Origin: an uncultured Oscillospiraceae bacterium | GTDB lineage: Bacteria > Bacillota > Clostridia > Oscillospirales > Oscillospiraceae | Direction of reading: 5' to 3' | Assembly (NCBI GenBank): GCA_947630375.1 | Contig: CANRHH010000026.1 | Location: forward strand, 1-34,896 | DNA length: 34,896 nt | In this document: positions 1-6,295 of the stretch, piece after piece | Numbering within the stretch: the stretch's first letter is position 1 | Layout: each line of letters begins with the position of its first letter | Translations under genes and position numbers: made by a program | Notes under the pieces: generated by a model | Database searches by the model: none | Told to the model about the DNA's origin: nothing | The model's input: only the letters and a program-made list of their open reading frames with translations

Positions 1-87
1 CACCGCCTGCATCGCGTCCCCCTGCTTGTACTGGACAAAAGCATAGGGCACAAAAGTGATCTTCTCTCCGATCTCCGAAACTACCAC
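1..87 (-). CDS. Partial CDS downstream of the DnaB-like helicase
   Basis: The reading frame runs off the left edge. A GTG at 85-87 begins a 29-codon open frame with ordinary codon use, starting five bases after the helicase stop, so it is probably the next gene of the leftward operon. The GGGG before the GTG is too close to be an ideal ribosome binding site, so the start is uncertain. I do not recognise the product from 29 residues. Confidence 0.4.
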   Translation of the reverse strand, partial: MVVSEIGEKITFVPYAFVQYKQGDAMQAV

Positions 88-91
88 CCCC

Positions 92-1468
92 TTAAAACGG
101 CAGCGGGCCTGTCTCGGCCTCCGTCATCTCCTCCAGACTCACCTGGGCTCCGGTGCTTTCCATGGTCCGGCGCTCCTTTTTGGCCTTTATCGCCGCCGCG
201 ATGATCCTCCTGTACTGCTCTGCCTTGCTGGGCGGCGCCACGGTAAACCGCATGTGGTCTGCGTCAAATTCCAGGTACAGGTCGCCTAAAGGGCCGTCCT
301 TGTTTTTTGCTATGAGCAGCCGCCGGGCGGAATATGGCTTGTCTGGCTCCGTCAAGCTAAGCAGCAGGATAACATCCGCGTCGTGGATCAGCTGCCGGCT
401 CTCCCGTAGGTCGTTCTTGCTGGCCGGCTGCTGCCGCTGTCCGCCCTTCCCTGCGGCCGGCGGCGTCATCTGTGACAGAGCTATCACCGTAATGCCCAGG
501 CTCTGTGCCAGGCCGTGCAGCTCCATGGAGACGTTTGTCACCTTCTCCCAGCGCTCAGAGCGCCGGCCGGCTGCCGGCTCCAATATCTGCACATAGTCCA
601 CAAAAATGACGTCAAAGCGGTAAGCCAGGCTTATGGCCCGGATCTCATCCGTGTCCGCCCCACTGGCCGGTATGATGTACAGCGGCGCAGTACTGTGAGC
701 CTCTCCCTCAGAGACGACGGCCGCCAACTCGACCTGCGTCAGGTTTCTGGCCTTTATCTGCCTCAGCTCAATGTTGGCCGTGTTGGCTGTCAGCCTGTCA
801 TAAAGTTTGGTGTCCTTCGTCTCCAGGCTAAAGACACCCACCCGCTTGCCGCCCAATGCCATCAGATAAGCAAGCTGCACGGCGAAGGCCGTCTTACCCA
901 CGGAGCTCTCGGCGCCTAAGATGATAAAGTCTCCGGCCTCCACCGTCAGCATCTCGTCCAACTGCCGGAAGCCCCATTTGAGATAGTCCGGCTTTTCACC
1001 GTTGGTCTGCCGGTCGAGAAAATCGTGGAGTCCCTGTTCGTATGACACCACCCGCCTCTCCGGCCGCCCCAGGATCAGCAGCTCTGCTCCGGCCAGAAGT
1101 TCGCGGGCTTCCACAGCCGTTGTGGCGCCTGCTGCCTCTCTGGCCAGGCTCCTTAGCCGCTCCAGAGCGGACTGCTCCTTTAGGAGGCCCACATAAGCCT
1201 CCCAGTTGGCCGCCGTCGGCGTCAGGATCAGGGCCTCCCTGATCGTCTGCTCGTACTCCTTGCCGGCCCTTGCCAGCAGCACCACCGGATCTATGGGCCG
1301 GTTCTCCAGGAAGAGCTGCCGCGCCGCCGTGAAGAGGTTGCGAAAGGAGGATGACAGAAAGTCCTCCGGCTCCACCCGCCGCATGATCTCCCCTGTCAAC
1401 TTCTCCGGCTCCAGCAGCAGCGCGCCCAGCACCGCGGCCTGGATCTCATCAGTTTGACTTAATCCCAT
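92..1468 (-). CDS. Replicative DNA helicase, DnaB family
   Basis: 458 residues, a normal DnaB length. An N-terminal helical domain (about residues 5-100) is followed by a RecA-like ATPase with Walker A GAESSVGKT (185-193), Walker B FVDYVQIL (289-296), the SQM sensor region (332-334) and the LRESRQLIHDAD block (354-365) typical of DnaB. It should unwind DNA ahead of the replisome for the element. The gene overlaps the upstream replisome organizer by 10 bases, so the two are translationally linked, the usual initiator-helicase pairing of phage replication modules. This is an element copy rather than the chromosomal dnaB, judged from its position among XRE regulators and an integrase. The C-terminal tail is Glu-rich. 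Confidence 0.93.
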   Translation of the reverse strand: MGLSQTDEIQAAVLGALLLEPEKLTGEIMRRVEPEDFLSSSFRNLFTAARQLFLENRPIDPVVLLARAGKEYEQTIREALILTPTAANWEAYVGLLKEQSALERLRSLAREAAGATTAVEARELLAGAELLILGRPERRVVSYEQGLHDFLDRQTNGEKPDYLKWGFRQLDEMLTVEAGDFIILGAESSVGKTAFAVQLAYLMALGGKRVGVFSLETKDTKLYDRLTANTANIELRQIKARNLTQVELAAVVSEGEAHSTAPLYIIPASGADTDEIRAISLAYRFDVIFVDYVQILEPAAGRRSERWEKVTNVSMELHGLAQSLGITVIALSQMTPPAAGKGGQRQQPASKNDLRESRQLIHDADVILLLSLTEPDKPYSARRLLIAKNKDGPLGDLYLEFDADHMRFTVAPPSKAEQYRRIIAAAIKAKKERRTMESTGAQVSLEEMTEAETGPLPF

Positions 1469-2337
1469 GCCTGCACCCCTGGCTCCAGTAAGTACCCGTC
1501 ATTGTCCTCCGGCGGGTCCGGCGGCTCCTGCGGAGCTTTGACCTCGTCGGTCCAGCGCCGTTGATTGAGCCACGTGCTTGCGTAAGGGATCCCGATGCCA
1601 CGCTGCCATGCCTCTGTGGACATTTGACGTTTGAGCCCCTTTGCCATCACGACCAAAAGGTCGTCGCTCGGCCTCAGCTTGTCCCATGCGGCGATAGCTG
1701 CCTGCTTGGACTCTCCTCTGGGGTAGCTCTTCCAAAATGCGTCAAATCTGTCCGGCTTCCAGTCCGGCTTTTCCTTCGGTTCCCTGCGGCGCCGCGTGGT
1801 CTTCGGGCCGCCCGCGCCGTCCCCCTGTGGGGGGACTATAGGGGGGTTATTATACTCTGTACTTAGTACGTTAGTACTTACTTGGTTAGTATTTAGTCCT
1901 TTAGTACTTAATTGTGGCGGGTTTGCCGTGTCCGGTTTTCCCGGACACGGTGATTCCGCATCCGGTTTTACCGTGTCCGGCTTTCCCGGACACGGTGAAT
2001 CCGCCTCGGTGGGGCTGCCAGTCCAGAGCTCCGGCACAGGCGGGTCCCGGCCCACGGGAGGCCTCTCAAAGATGAAATACTCCACCCCGCTGAACTTCCC
2101 GCTGCCGGCTCCGTGCACCATCCGGCGCTCTATGTACCCGGCGTCTTCCAGCTCTTTCAGGGCGGCGGCCACCGCGTCTTTGCCCTCTTTGCAGATGCTC
2201 GTCAGCCCCCGGACCGAATAGTCCCAGTCCTCCGGCAGGCTCAGGATCTTGCTCAGCAGCCCGATGGAGCGCAGACTTAACTCCCGGTCCCGTAAGTGGT
2301 AGTTGCTCATCACGGTGAAGTTGCCGTTTTTTATCAC
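1459..2337 (-). CDS. Phage replisome organizer / replication initiator with winged helix
   Basis: The N-terminal 70 residues (SNYHLRDRELSLRSIGLLSK, then a DWDY segment) match the winged-helix domain of phage replisome organizers of Clostridia. A Pro-rich linker with two copies of SPCPGKPDT and an NT/ST-repeat segment follows, then a C-terminal domain with FDAFWKSYPRG, typical of the helicase-loading part. It should bind the element origin and load the downstream helicase. The GTG start at 2337 lacks a nearby ribosome binding site. An upstream ATC at 2350-2352, preceded by GGGGGTGAAG, would add residues AVFHV, which fit the family's N terminus, so the true start may be there. AT-rich iterons lie inside the gene. 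Confidence 0.85.
   Translation of the reverse strand: MIKNGNFTVMSNYHLRDRELSLRSIGLLSKILSLPEDWDYSVRGLTSICKEGKDAVAAALKELEDAGYIERRMVHGAGSGKFSGVEYFIFERPPVGRDPPVPELWTGSPTEADSPCPGKPDTVKPDAESPCPGKPDTANPPQLSTKGLNTNQVSTNVLSTEYNNPPIVPPQGDGAGGPKTTRRRREPKEKPDWKPDRFDAFWKSYPRGESKQAAIAAWDKLRPSDDLLVVMAKGLKRQMSTEAWQRGIGIPYASTWLNQRRWTDEVKAPQEPPDPPEDNDGYLLEPGVQAWD
1863..1907. repeat. TTAGTAY iterons inside the initiator gene, candidate origin
   Basis: TTAGTAC/T occurs at 1863, 1871, 1886 and 1901, with a variant TTAGTCC at 1893. Three copies are spaced exactly 15 bases, and the block is AT-rich within a GC-rich gene. It encodes the NT/ST-rich linker on the minus strand. Initiator-binding iterons within the initiator gene are well known in phages (lambda O), so this is a good candidate replication origin; that is inference. 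Confidence 0.6.
1926..2015. repeat. Tandem 45-bp repeat carrying GTGTCCGG palindromes
   Basis: Two copies of about 45 bases (from 1926 and 1971) each begin with CCGTGTCCGG, a five-base spacer and CCGGACACGG. They produce the duplicated SPCPGKPDT segment of the initiator. The same GTGTCCG/CGGACAC half-sites recur in intergenic regions at 4680, 5319, 6922 and 7256. Confidence 0.85.
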
Positions 2338-2366
2338 ATGGAAAACCGCGATCTTTCTTCACCCCC

Positions 2367-2395
2367 TTGCAGAATCTTTAAAACTCTGGTATAAT
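2367..2395 (+). promoter_or_regulatory. Promoter for a short rightward RNA
   Basis: TTGCAG (2367-2372), a 17-base spacer and a perfect TATAAT (2390-2395) on the plus strand. No coding region follows in that direction; a two-hairpin segment ending in a T-run does. Confidence 0.65.
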
Positions 2396-2401
2396 ACAAG
2401 T

Positions 2402-2465
2402 GTTCTCACGCGAAAGTCTCCTTTCGCGGCCCCCGTCGGTGTAGCCCCACCGGCGGGGGGTTTTC
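2402..2465 (+). ncRNA. Candidate small RNA with two hairpins
   Basis: Downstream of the 2367-2395 promoter lie two consecutive stems: CGCGAAAG-TCTC-CTTTCGCG (2409-2428), and a GC-rich stem (2430-2459) followed by TTTTC, which looks like a terminator. A transcript of about 60 nt is predicted. The first stem and loop present UCUCCUUU, complementary to Shine-Dalgarno sequences. It lies between the initiator gene and an XRE gene, both on the other strand. Expression is inferred. Confidence 0.45.
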
Positions 2466-2703
2466 ATTCTGACCGGCGCGGTGCGTCACATTCTTCCGCG
2501 CTGTACAGCTGCTCGATAGTACAGCCCAGGACGTCCGCTATCACCGGCAGAAATCTGACCGCCGGGCTGGCCCGGCCCGCTTCCCAGTTGGCGTAGGCCA
2601 CTCGGGAAACACCGATCAGCCTGGCCGCCTCGGCCTGCTTCAGCCCCTGGGCCTGCCGCCGCGCCCGTATGCCGGGCAGCGCGGTGCAGCTTGATGGTGT
2701 CAC
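2464..2703 (-). CDS. XRE-family HTH regulator
   Basis: 79 residues with one helix-turn-helix of the Cro/cI type: QAEAARLIGVSRVAYANWEA followed by SPAVRFLPVIADVLGCTIEQLY, the normal ending of this fold. The GTG start overlaps the stop of the upstream gene as GTGA, so it is translationally coupled. It is probably a DNA-binding regulator of the early region; its target is unknown. The short hydrophilic tail is not conserved-looking. Confidence 0.8.
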   Translation of the reverse strand: MTPSSCTALPGIRARRQAQGLKQAEAARLIGVSRVAYANWEAGRASPAVRFLPVIADVLGCTIEQLYSAEECDAPRRSE

Positions 2704-2930
2704 CTACTCACCTCCGCCTCGTCAGCCTTCCGGCCCCGGCAAAAGCCGATGAACCCGGCCGCCGGCACATATGTCCGGTGCCCGATGACGATCACCGGGA
2801 AGCCCAGCAGCGCGGCGTCCTCCCGGGCCTGGAGCCGGATGCTGTGCGGGTCGCAGCCGATCACCGGCGCGATGTCCGACAGGGTGAGCATCTGCTTTCC
2901 GCTCTTCTCTATCTCTTCCAGCGTGTTCAT
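2700..2930 (-). CDS. Small excisionase/MerR-like DNA-binding protein
   Basis: 76 residues. MLTLSDIAPVIGCDPHSIRLQ followed by LGFPVIVIGHRTYVPAAGFI has the layout of a winged helix of the excisionase/MerR-like type: a recognition helix, then a beta-hairpin wing leading to a final helix. It is preceded by an AAGGAGG-like site (minus strand, just above 2930). It could be a regulator or a recombination directionality factor for the element's integrase, but the gene lies 4.5 kb from it. The function is inferred from size and fold alone. Confidence 0.6.
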   Translation of the reverse strand: MNTLEEIEKSGKQMLTLSDIAPVIGCDPHSIRLQAREDAALLGFPVIVIGHRTYVPAAGFIGFCRGRKADEAEVSR

Positions 2931-2944
2931 GGTGTACCTCCTTA

Positions 2945-3412
2945 TCAGTAGTTTATCGGGTAGTTGGTGCCCTGGGCATATCTCAACTGCAAAGCAGCCT
3001 GTACGATATCCTGCAGCTCACGGGTTATCTCCGCGAAGATCTCTGTCTGCTCGCCCTCATCCACCTGGCCGTTGCTGCTTATGGCCAGCAGCTCATCCGG
3101 CCGGTGCTTGGCGTCAAATTCCTTCAGCCGCCAGAGAAGCTGCACCACCGCCTGGGCCAGCGGCAGCTGCGCCACCTCCGGCAGCAGCCCCCTGGCAAGC
3201 GACGTGGTGGACCTCAGATGCTCCACGGCAAGCGTGGTCGAAGAGTACACGTCACACATCAGAGCCACCTTGCTGTCCGGCGGCACGGTGAATCCCGCCT
3301 CCCAGTTGGCCAGTGTGCGCACCGAGCAGCCCAGCAGCTCCGCGGCCTTCTCCTGCGTCAGCCCCGCCGCCCGGCGGTGCCTGTAGTACATGGTCTTAAA
3401 TTCGTCTTGCAT
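2945..3412 (-). CDS. XRE-family HTH regulator with C-terminal extension
   Basis: 155 residues. The helix-turn-helix is at residues 14-60 (AAGLTQEKAAELLGCSVRTL, then NWEAGFTVPPDSKVALMCDV). The remaining about 90 residues are helical and carry no motif I recognise. It starts at an ATG preceded by AAGGGA six bases upstream. It is part of the leftward early operon; the divergent gene at 3480 starts 67 bases away, so it may regulate that promoter. Confidence 0.8.
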   Translation of the reverse strand: MQDEFKTMYYRHRRAAGLTQEKAAELLGCSVRTLANWEAGFTVPPDSKVALMCDVYSSTTLAVEHLRSTTSLARGLLPEVAQLPLAQAVVQLLWRLKEFDAKHRPDELLAISSNGQVDEGEQTEIFAEITRELQDIVQAALQLRYAQGTNYPINY

Positions 3413-3421
3413 TTTAGTCCC

Positions 3422-3450
3422 TTGCTTTCAGCTCTTTTGTGTGGTATCAT
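3422..3450 (+). promoter_or_regulatory. Promoter of the rightward small gene
   Basis: TTGCTT (3422-3427), 17 bases, TATCAT (3445-3450), about 30 bases before the ATG at 3480. Confidence 0.55.
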
Positions 3451-3479
3451 CGTCTCATAGAGGACAGGAGGTCGCAGAC

Positions 3480-3674
3480 ATGGACGAATACCGTGACATT
3501 GTCGAAACGTTTGAAACGGATGATTACAAAGAGGTCAGTCAATATCTGGCTTCCGGGAAATGGGATCTGTTGGGCGTCGCCGCCGGGCAGGCGGAAGACC
3601 TTTCGCCGAAGTTCCTTTATTGCCTCGGCCGCCCGTATGTCCAGGATGATCCTGAAGAGGAGCCTTTGGCCTGA
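3480..3674 (+). CDS. Small acidic phage-type protein
   Basis: 64 residues, acidic, with the ending KFLYCLGRP near the C terminus. Small phage proteins with a sequence of the form 'gly-W-[DE]-L-L-G ... FLY-LGR' are common in Clostridia, and their role is unknown. It starts at an ATG with AGGAGG ten bases upstream and has its own promoter. It is oriented against the surrounding leftward operon, and its last 140 bases overlap the convergent ORF 3535-3876. It shares the LYCL-x-R motif with that ORF, so the two may be related. Confidence 0.65.
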   Translation: MDEYRDIVETFETDDYKEVSQYLASGKWDLLGVAAGQAEDLSPKFLYCLGRPYVQDDPEEEPLA

Positions 3675-3876
3675 CGCTGGAAAACCGCGCCGCCCTTCCC
3701 ATGTCGCAGCGGGCCAGGCAGTACAGCATCTCGCCGTTGCCGCCCTGGGCCGCTGCGATCATGACCATGCCCTCGTCGCTCATGAGCCGCATGGCCTCAT
3801 GGATGTCTTTCGTCTCCCGTACTTCCGCCACCAGCGGCAGTACGGGACATTTCTTTTTTGCCTTAAAGCCTTCCAT
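3535..3876 (-). CDS. Small phage-type protein (LYCLAR motif)
   Basis: 113 residues from an ATG at 3876 with GGAGG seven bases upstream. The first about 70 residues look like a real compact protein: MEGFKAKKKCPVLPLVAEVR, then a helix (IHEAMRLMSDEGMVMIAAAQ) and MLYCLAR. The rest is basic, lacks obvious structure and runs antisense to the end of the 3480 gene, so the functional part may be only the N-terminal two thirds. Function unknown. Confidence 0.6.
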   Translation of the reverse strand: MEGFKAKKKCPVLPLVAEVRETKDIHEAMRLMSDEGMVMIAAAQGGNGEMLYCLARCDMGRAARFSSVRPKAPLQDHPGHTGGRGNKGTSAKGLPPARRRRPTDPISRKPDID

Positions 3877-4033
3877 GGTCTGCCTCCTTTCCTTGCACCT
3901 CTCCGCCCTGCCCCTCCAGACTGCACTCATGGTCAACTGGGTGGATACGCCCGTCAACGGCGTACCTGATGTGCGGCGGATCCGGATGCCGCCAAAAGCA
4001 GCTGGTCTTTTCACAGCCCCCACAGAGTTTCAT
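3863..4033 (-). CDS. Small Cys-rich protein, first gene of the leftward operon
   Basis: 56 residues from an ATG at 4031-4033 with AAGGAGG six bases upstream, among the best ribosome binding sites in the element. The N terminus has C-x2-C-x4-C (MKLCGGCEKTSC) and a later Cys at residue 37, which could bind a metal. Its end overlaps the start of the next gene (3876) by 14 bases. It follows the divergent promoter at 4185-4213. Function unknown. Confidence 0.7.
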   Translation of the reverse strand: MKLCGGCEKTSCFWRHPDPPHIRYAVDGRIHPVDHECSLEGQGGEVQGKEADHGRL

Positions 4034-4048
4034 GTTTTTCCTCCTTTC

Positions 4049-4071
4049 CCGCAGCCGTGGCTGCGGTTTTT
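4049..4071 (+). terminator. Hairpin with T-run, reading rightward
   Basis: CCGCAGCC-GT-GGCTGCGG followed by TTTTTT. Reading rightward it would stop the transcript from the 3422 promoter. On the minus strand it lies in the leader of the early operon, just before the ribosome binding site of the 4033 gene. Confidence 0.7.
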
Positions 4072-4161
4072 TCGTTTTTCCGGTAACGCCGCTTCATGGT
4101 CTTTTCCCCGCCGTTGGGGTAGAATGGTAGAGAGGTTAAGATAAAATCACCTTGAATGTGA

Positions 4162-4247
4162 TTCCCAAATCGGGAACTATATTTAAAATATATCCCGATT
4201 ATGAGATTGTCAATAGTTGTTTACACATTTTGTTCCCAATTCAGGAA
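4162..4247. promoter_or_regulatory. Operator region of the divergent genetic switch
   Basis: Three related sites: TTCCCAAATCGGGAA (4162-4176), a half-like ATCCCGATTATGAG (4192-4205) and TTCCCAATTCAGGAA (4233-4247). The middle one overlaps the leftward promoter and the right one lies upstream of the repressor gene's TATAAT (4276-4281). This fits repressor control of both directions, as in temperate phages. Confidence 0.75.
4185..4213 (-). promoter_or_regulatory. Leftward early promoter
   Basis: On the minus strand TTGACA (4208-4213), 17 bases, TATTTT (4185-4190). It overlaps the middle operator and should drive the operon from 4033 down to position 1. Confidence 0.75.
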
Positions 4248-4311
4248 TTGTGCTGAAAAGTGAAATCCAATATTGTATAATTTGAACAACCTGATAAATG
4301 GGGTGAAAGCC

Positions 4312-4635
4312 GTGAACCGCATAAAAGAGCTGAGACAGCTCAAACAGTGGCGGCAAGAAGACCTTGCCGAAAAACTGAACGCCAAGAAAAATACCATCTC
4401 AAGGTATGAGAACGGAAAGCTCGGCCTGGAATCAAAGACCATATGTGCATTATGCGGTATTTTCGGTGTCACTGCTGACTATCTGCTCTGTTTGAGCGAC
4501 ATTCCCAACCCCATTATCTCGGAGGAGGATGCCGCGCTCCTGAAGGCGTATCACGCTGCCGACGAGCGCAGCCGGGCAGCCATTGACGCGCTGCTTGCCC
4601 CCCTTCCGGCAGTCGACAAAGAAAAGGCGATTTGA
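4312..4635 (+). CDS. cI-like XRE repressor
   Basis: 107 residues. HTH at residues 4-58 (LKQWRQEDLAEKLNAKKNTI, SRYENGKLGLE), ending GVTADYLLCLSD, as in many short phage repressors; there is no peptidase domain. The GTG start at 4312 is chosen because GGGGTGA lies five bases upstream, and the -10 box at 4276-4281 makes earlier codons unlikely. It is divergent from the early operon across the operator region, so it is the likely lysogeny repressor. Its last two codons lie inside an 80-bp repeat that recurs after the next gene. Confidence 0.85.
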   Translation: MNRIKELRQLKQWRQEDLAEKLNAKKNTISRYENGKLGLESKTICALCGIFGVTADYLLCLSDIPNPIISEEDAALLKAYHAADERSRAAIDALLAPLPAVDKEKAI

Positions 4636-4707
4636 TAAGTTTCTCTGCCTGGCGCGCAGCGCACAAGAAATAAAAAAGGCCGTGTCCGAATCGGACACGG
4701 TGGAGGA
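4628..4707 (+). repeat. 80-bp direct repeat, copy A, with GTGTCCG palindrome
   Basis: This copy matches 5268-5346 closely: CGATTTGATAAGTTTCTC, a GCGC hairpin, an A-rich stretch, the palindrome CCGTGTCCGAATCGGACACGG (4680-4700) and the GGAGGA ribosome binding site of the next gene. The two copies flank the DUF4352 gene. Confidence 0.9.
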
Positions 4708-4713
4708 TGAGAG

Positions 4714-5265
4714 ATGAAAAAGCCTGTATATCAGCGCTGGTGGTTTTGGGTCCTTGCCGCCGTTGTCATTTTCTCGCTGCTGTCCCATGAGACGGAGGCA
4801 AAGCCCCTGAAAGCCAGCGAGGCGGACATAAAGAAGTACCAGGAAGAAAAGAGCAGCCGCTATACAGTGGGAGATAAGGCCTACATAAATGGAGTCTCTA
4901 TCGAATTTAACGGAATATATGAGACTCATGGGAAGGATTACTTCTCTGCACCGGACGGCAAAATTTTTATAATCGCCGAGTTCACGGTCGAAAACAACAG
5001 CGATGACGACATCAATATAAGCAGCGTATGGGGCAGTTCCGCTTACGTGGATGACTATGTGGTCAACCAAAGCATGAGCGCCGAGCTTTCGGATCCGTTT
5101 GAAAGAAGCGGTTTGACAGGGACAGTGCCCCCGGGAAAGAAGCTGAATGGCATTATCGGCTATGAGGCTCCTGCACAGTGGAGGGAGCTGGAGATTGAGA
5201 TTAAGACTAACTGGTATGAAGGGGACTACTCAGACAAGATAACCTTTGTCGCCCTGGCGGAGTAA
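4714..5265 (+). CDS. Membrane-anchored DUF4352-like protein
   Basis: 183 residues. Residues 8-24 (RWWFWVLAAVVIFSLLS) are a membrane anchor; the rest should be outside. The body has the beta-sandwich pattern of DUF4352 proteins (IIAEFTVENNSDDDINISSV, then GTVPPGKKLNGIIGYEAP). The ATG has GGAGGATGAG just before it. The gene sits in the rightward repressor operon and is flanked by 80-bp direct repeats, so it looks like an inserted cargo (moron) gene. A surface role in the lysogen is plausible; no function is shown. Confidence 0.75.
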   Translation: MKKPVYQRWWFWVLAAVVIFSLLSHETEAKPLKASEADIKKYQEEKSSRYTVGDKAYINGVSIEFNGIYETHGKDYFSAPDGKIFIIAEFTVENNSDDDINISSVWGSSAYVDDYVVNQSMSAELSDPFERSGLTGTVPPGKKLNGIIGYEAPAQWRELEIEIKTNWYEGDYSDKITFVALAE

Positions 5266-5267
5266 AT

Positions 5268-5346
5268 CGATTTGATAAGTTTCTCGGCCTGGTGCGCGGC
5301 GCATAAAAAATAAAAAAGCCGTGTCCGAAGTGGACACGGCGGAGGA
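5268..5346 (+). repeat. 80-bp direct repeat, copy B, with GTGTCCG palindrome
   Basis: Second copy of the repeat at 4628-4707. It contains CCGTGTCCGAAGTGGACACGG (5319-5339), with a G-T mismatch pair at the centre, and the ribosome binding site of the exonuclease gene. Confidence 0.9.
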
Positions 5347-5356
5347 GATTTCGTAG

Positions 5357-6295
5357 ATGTTCGACTATGTTGCAATAGATTTTGAGACAGCGACGCATTA
5401 CATGGGTTCAGCCTGTTCTATCGGTATCGCTGCTGTAAAAGGAGCAGAGATAGTCGATACCTTTTATTCTTTGATCAGACCGGCTGGCAACTCCTTTGAC
5501 AACGACAACATAGCTATACATAGCATTACGCCCGAAATGACAGAGTCTGCGCCCACCTTTGAAGAGCTTTGGCCGCAGATAAGCAAATACTTTGACGTGC
5601 ATACACCTGTCGTCGCTCACAACGCCCACTTTGATATGTCTGTACTCAGGCTGTCTGCTGATTTTGAGCTTCCCGATTTTGTATATGTGGACTCCATACA
5701 CATTGCTGCCTATTTCATCGGCGGCCGCATGAGCTTGGATGACTGTGCAAAAGCTGCGGGCATAGATTGCAGTGCTCATCATAACGCGCTTAACGATGCT
5801 CAGGTCTGCGCATCTCTTGTATCCTGTTTCCTGGCGGGTGCGAATTGTATGACCTTATGGGAGTTTGCGGCCAAGTACCCTGCCTGCGCCGACATTAGGC
5901 GGTTTTCAGATTTGAAACCCCTGAAATATCTGGGTGCTCGCAAAAGATCCCATCCGAAGGCTGTCCGTCCGTCAGACATTCAGTGCAACGTTGATTCAGT
6001 TGACGAGTCCAACCCGCTTTTCGGGAAAACAATTGTTTTTACCGGGCAGCTGTCCATGGACAGAGCAGACGCCATGCAGCTTGCGGTCAACTGCGGTGCC
6101 GTCGTTAAATCCGCTGTGTCACGCAAAACGAACTATCTCGTTGTCGGCATCCAGGATAAAGCTCTTGTGGGTGATGACGGAATGAGTACCAAGGAAGAAA
6201 AAGCCTATGAGCTTAACACTTCCGGTGCCGCAAATATAAATATCCTTTCCGAAGAAGAATTTTTAAAACTTTCAAAAGGCGAGGTGACTGTATAA
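5357..6295 (+). CDS. DEDDh exonuclease fused to BRCT domain
   Basis: 312 residues. The N-terminal domain is a DnaQ-like 3'-5' exonuclease: DFET (8-11), the HNAHFD motif near 90 and HHNALNDA near 140 give the acidic/His set. The C-terminal about 90 residues (LFGKTIVFTGQLSMDRADAM, then NYLVVG) form a BRCT domain as in bacterial DNA ligase and related exonucleases. It probably trims or proofreads DNA ends for the element or its host. Its end overlaps the next start (ATAATG), so both are co-translated. Confidence 0.88.
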   Translation: MFDYVAIDFETATHYMGSACSIGIAAVKGAEIVDTFYSLIRPAGNSFDNDNIAIHSITPEMTESAPTFEELWPQISKYFDVHTPVVAHNAHFDMSVLRLSADFELPDFVYVDSIHIAAYFIGGRMSLDDCAKAAGIDCSAHHNALNDAQVCASLVSCFLAGANCMTLWEFAAKYPACADIRRFSDLKPLKYLGARKRSHPKAVRPSDIQCNVDSVDESNPLFGKTIVFTGQLSMDRADAMQLAVNCGAVVKSAVSRKTNYLVVGIQDKALVGDDGMSTKEEKAYELNTSGAANINILSEEEFLKLSKGEVTV

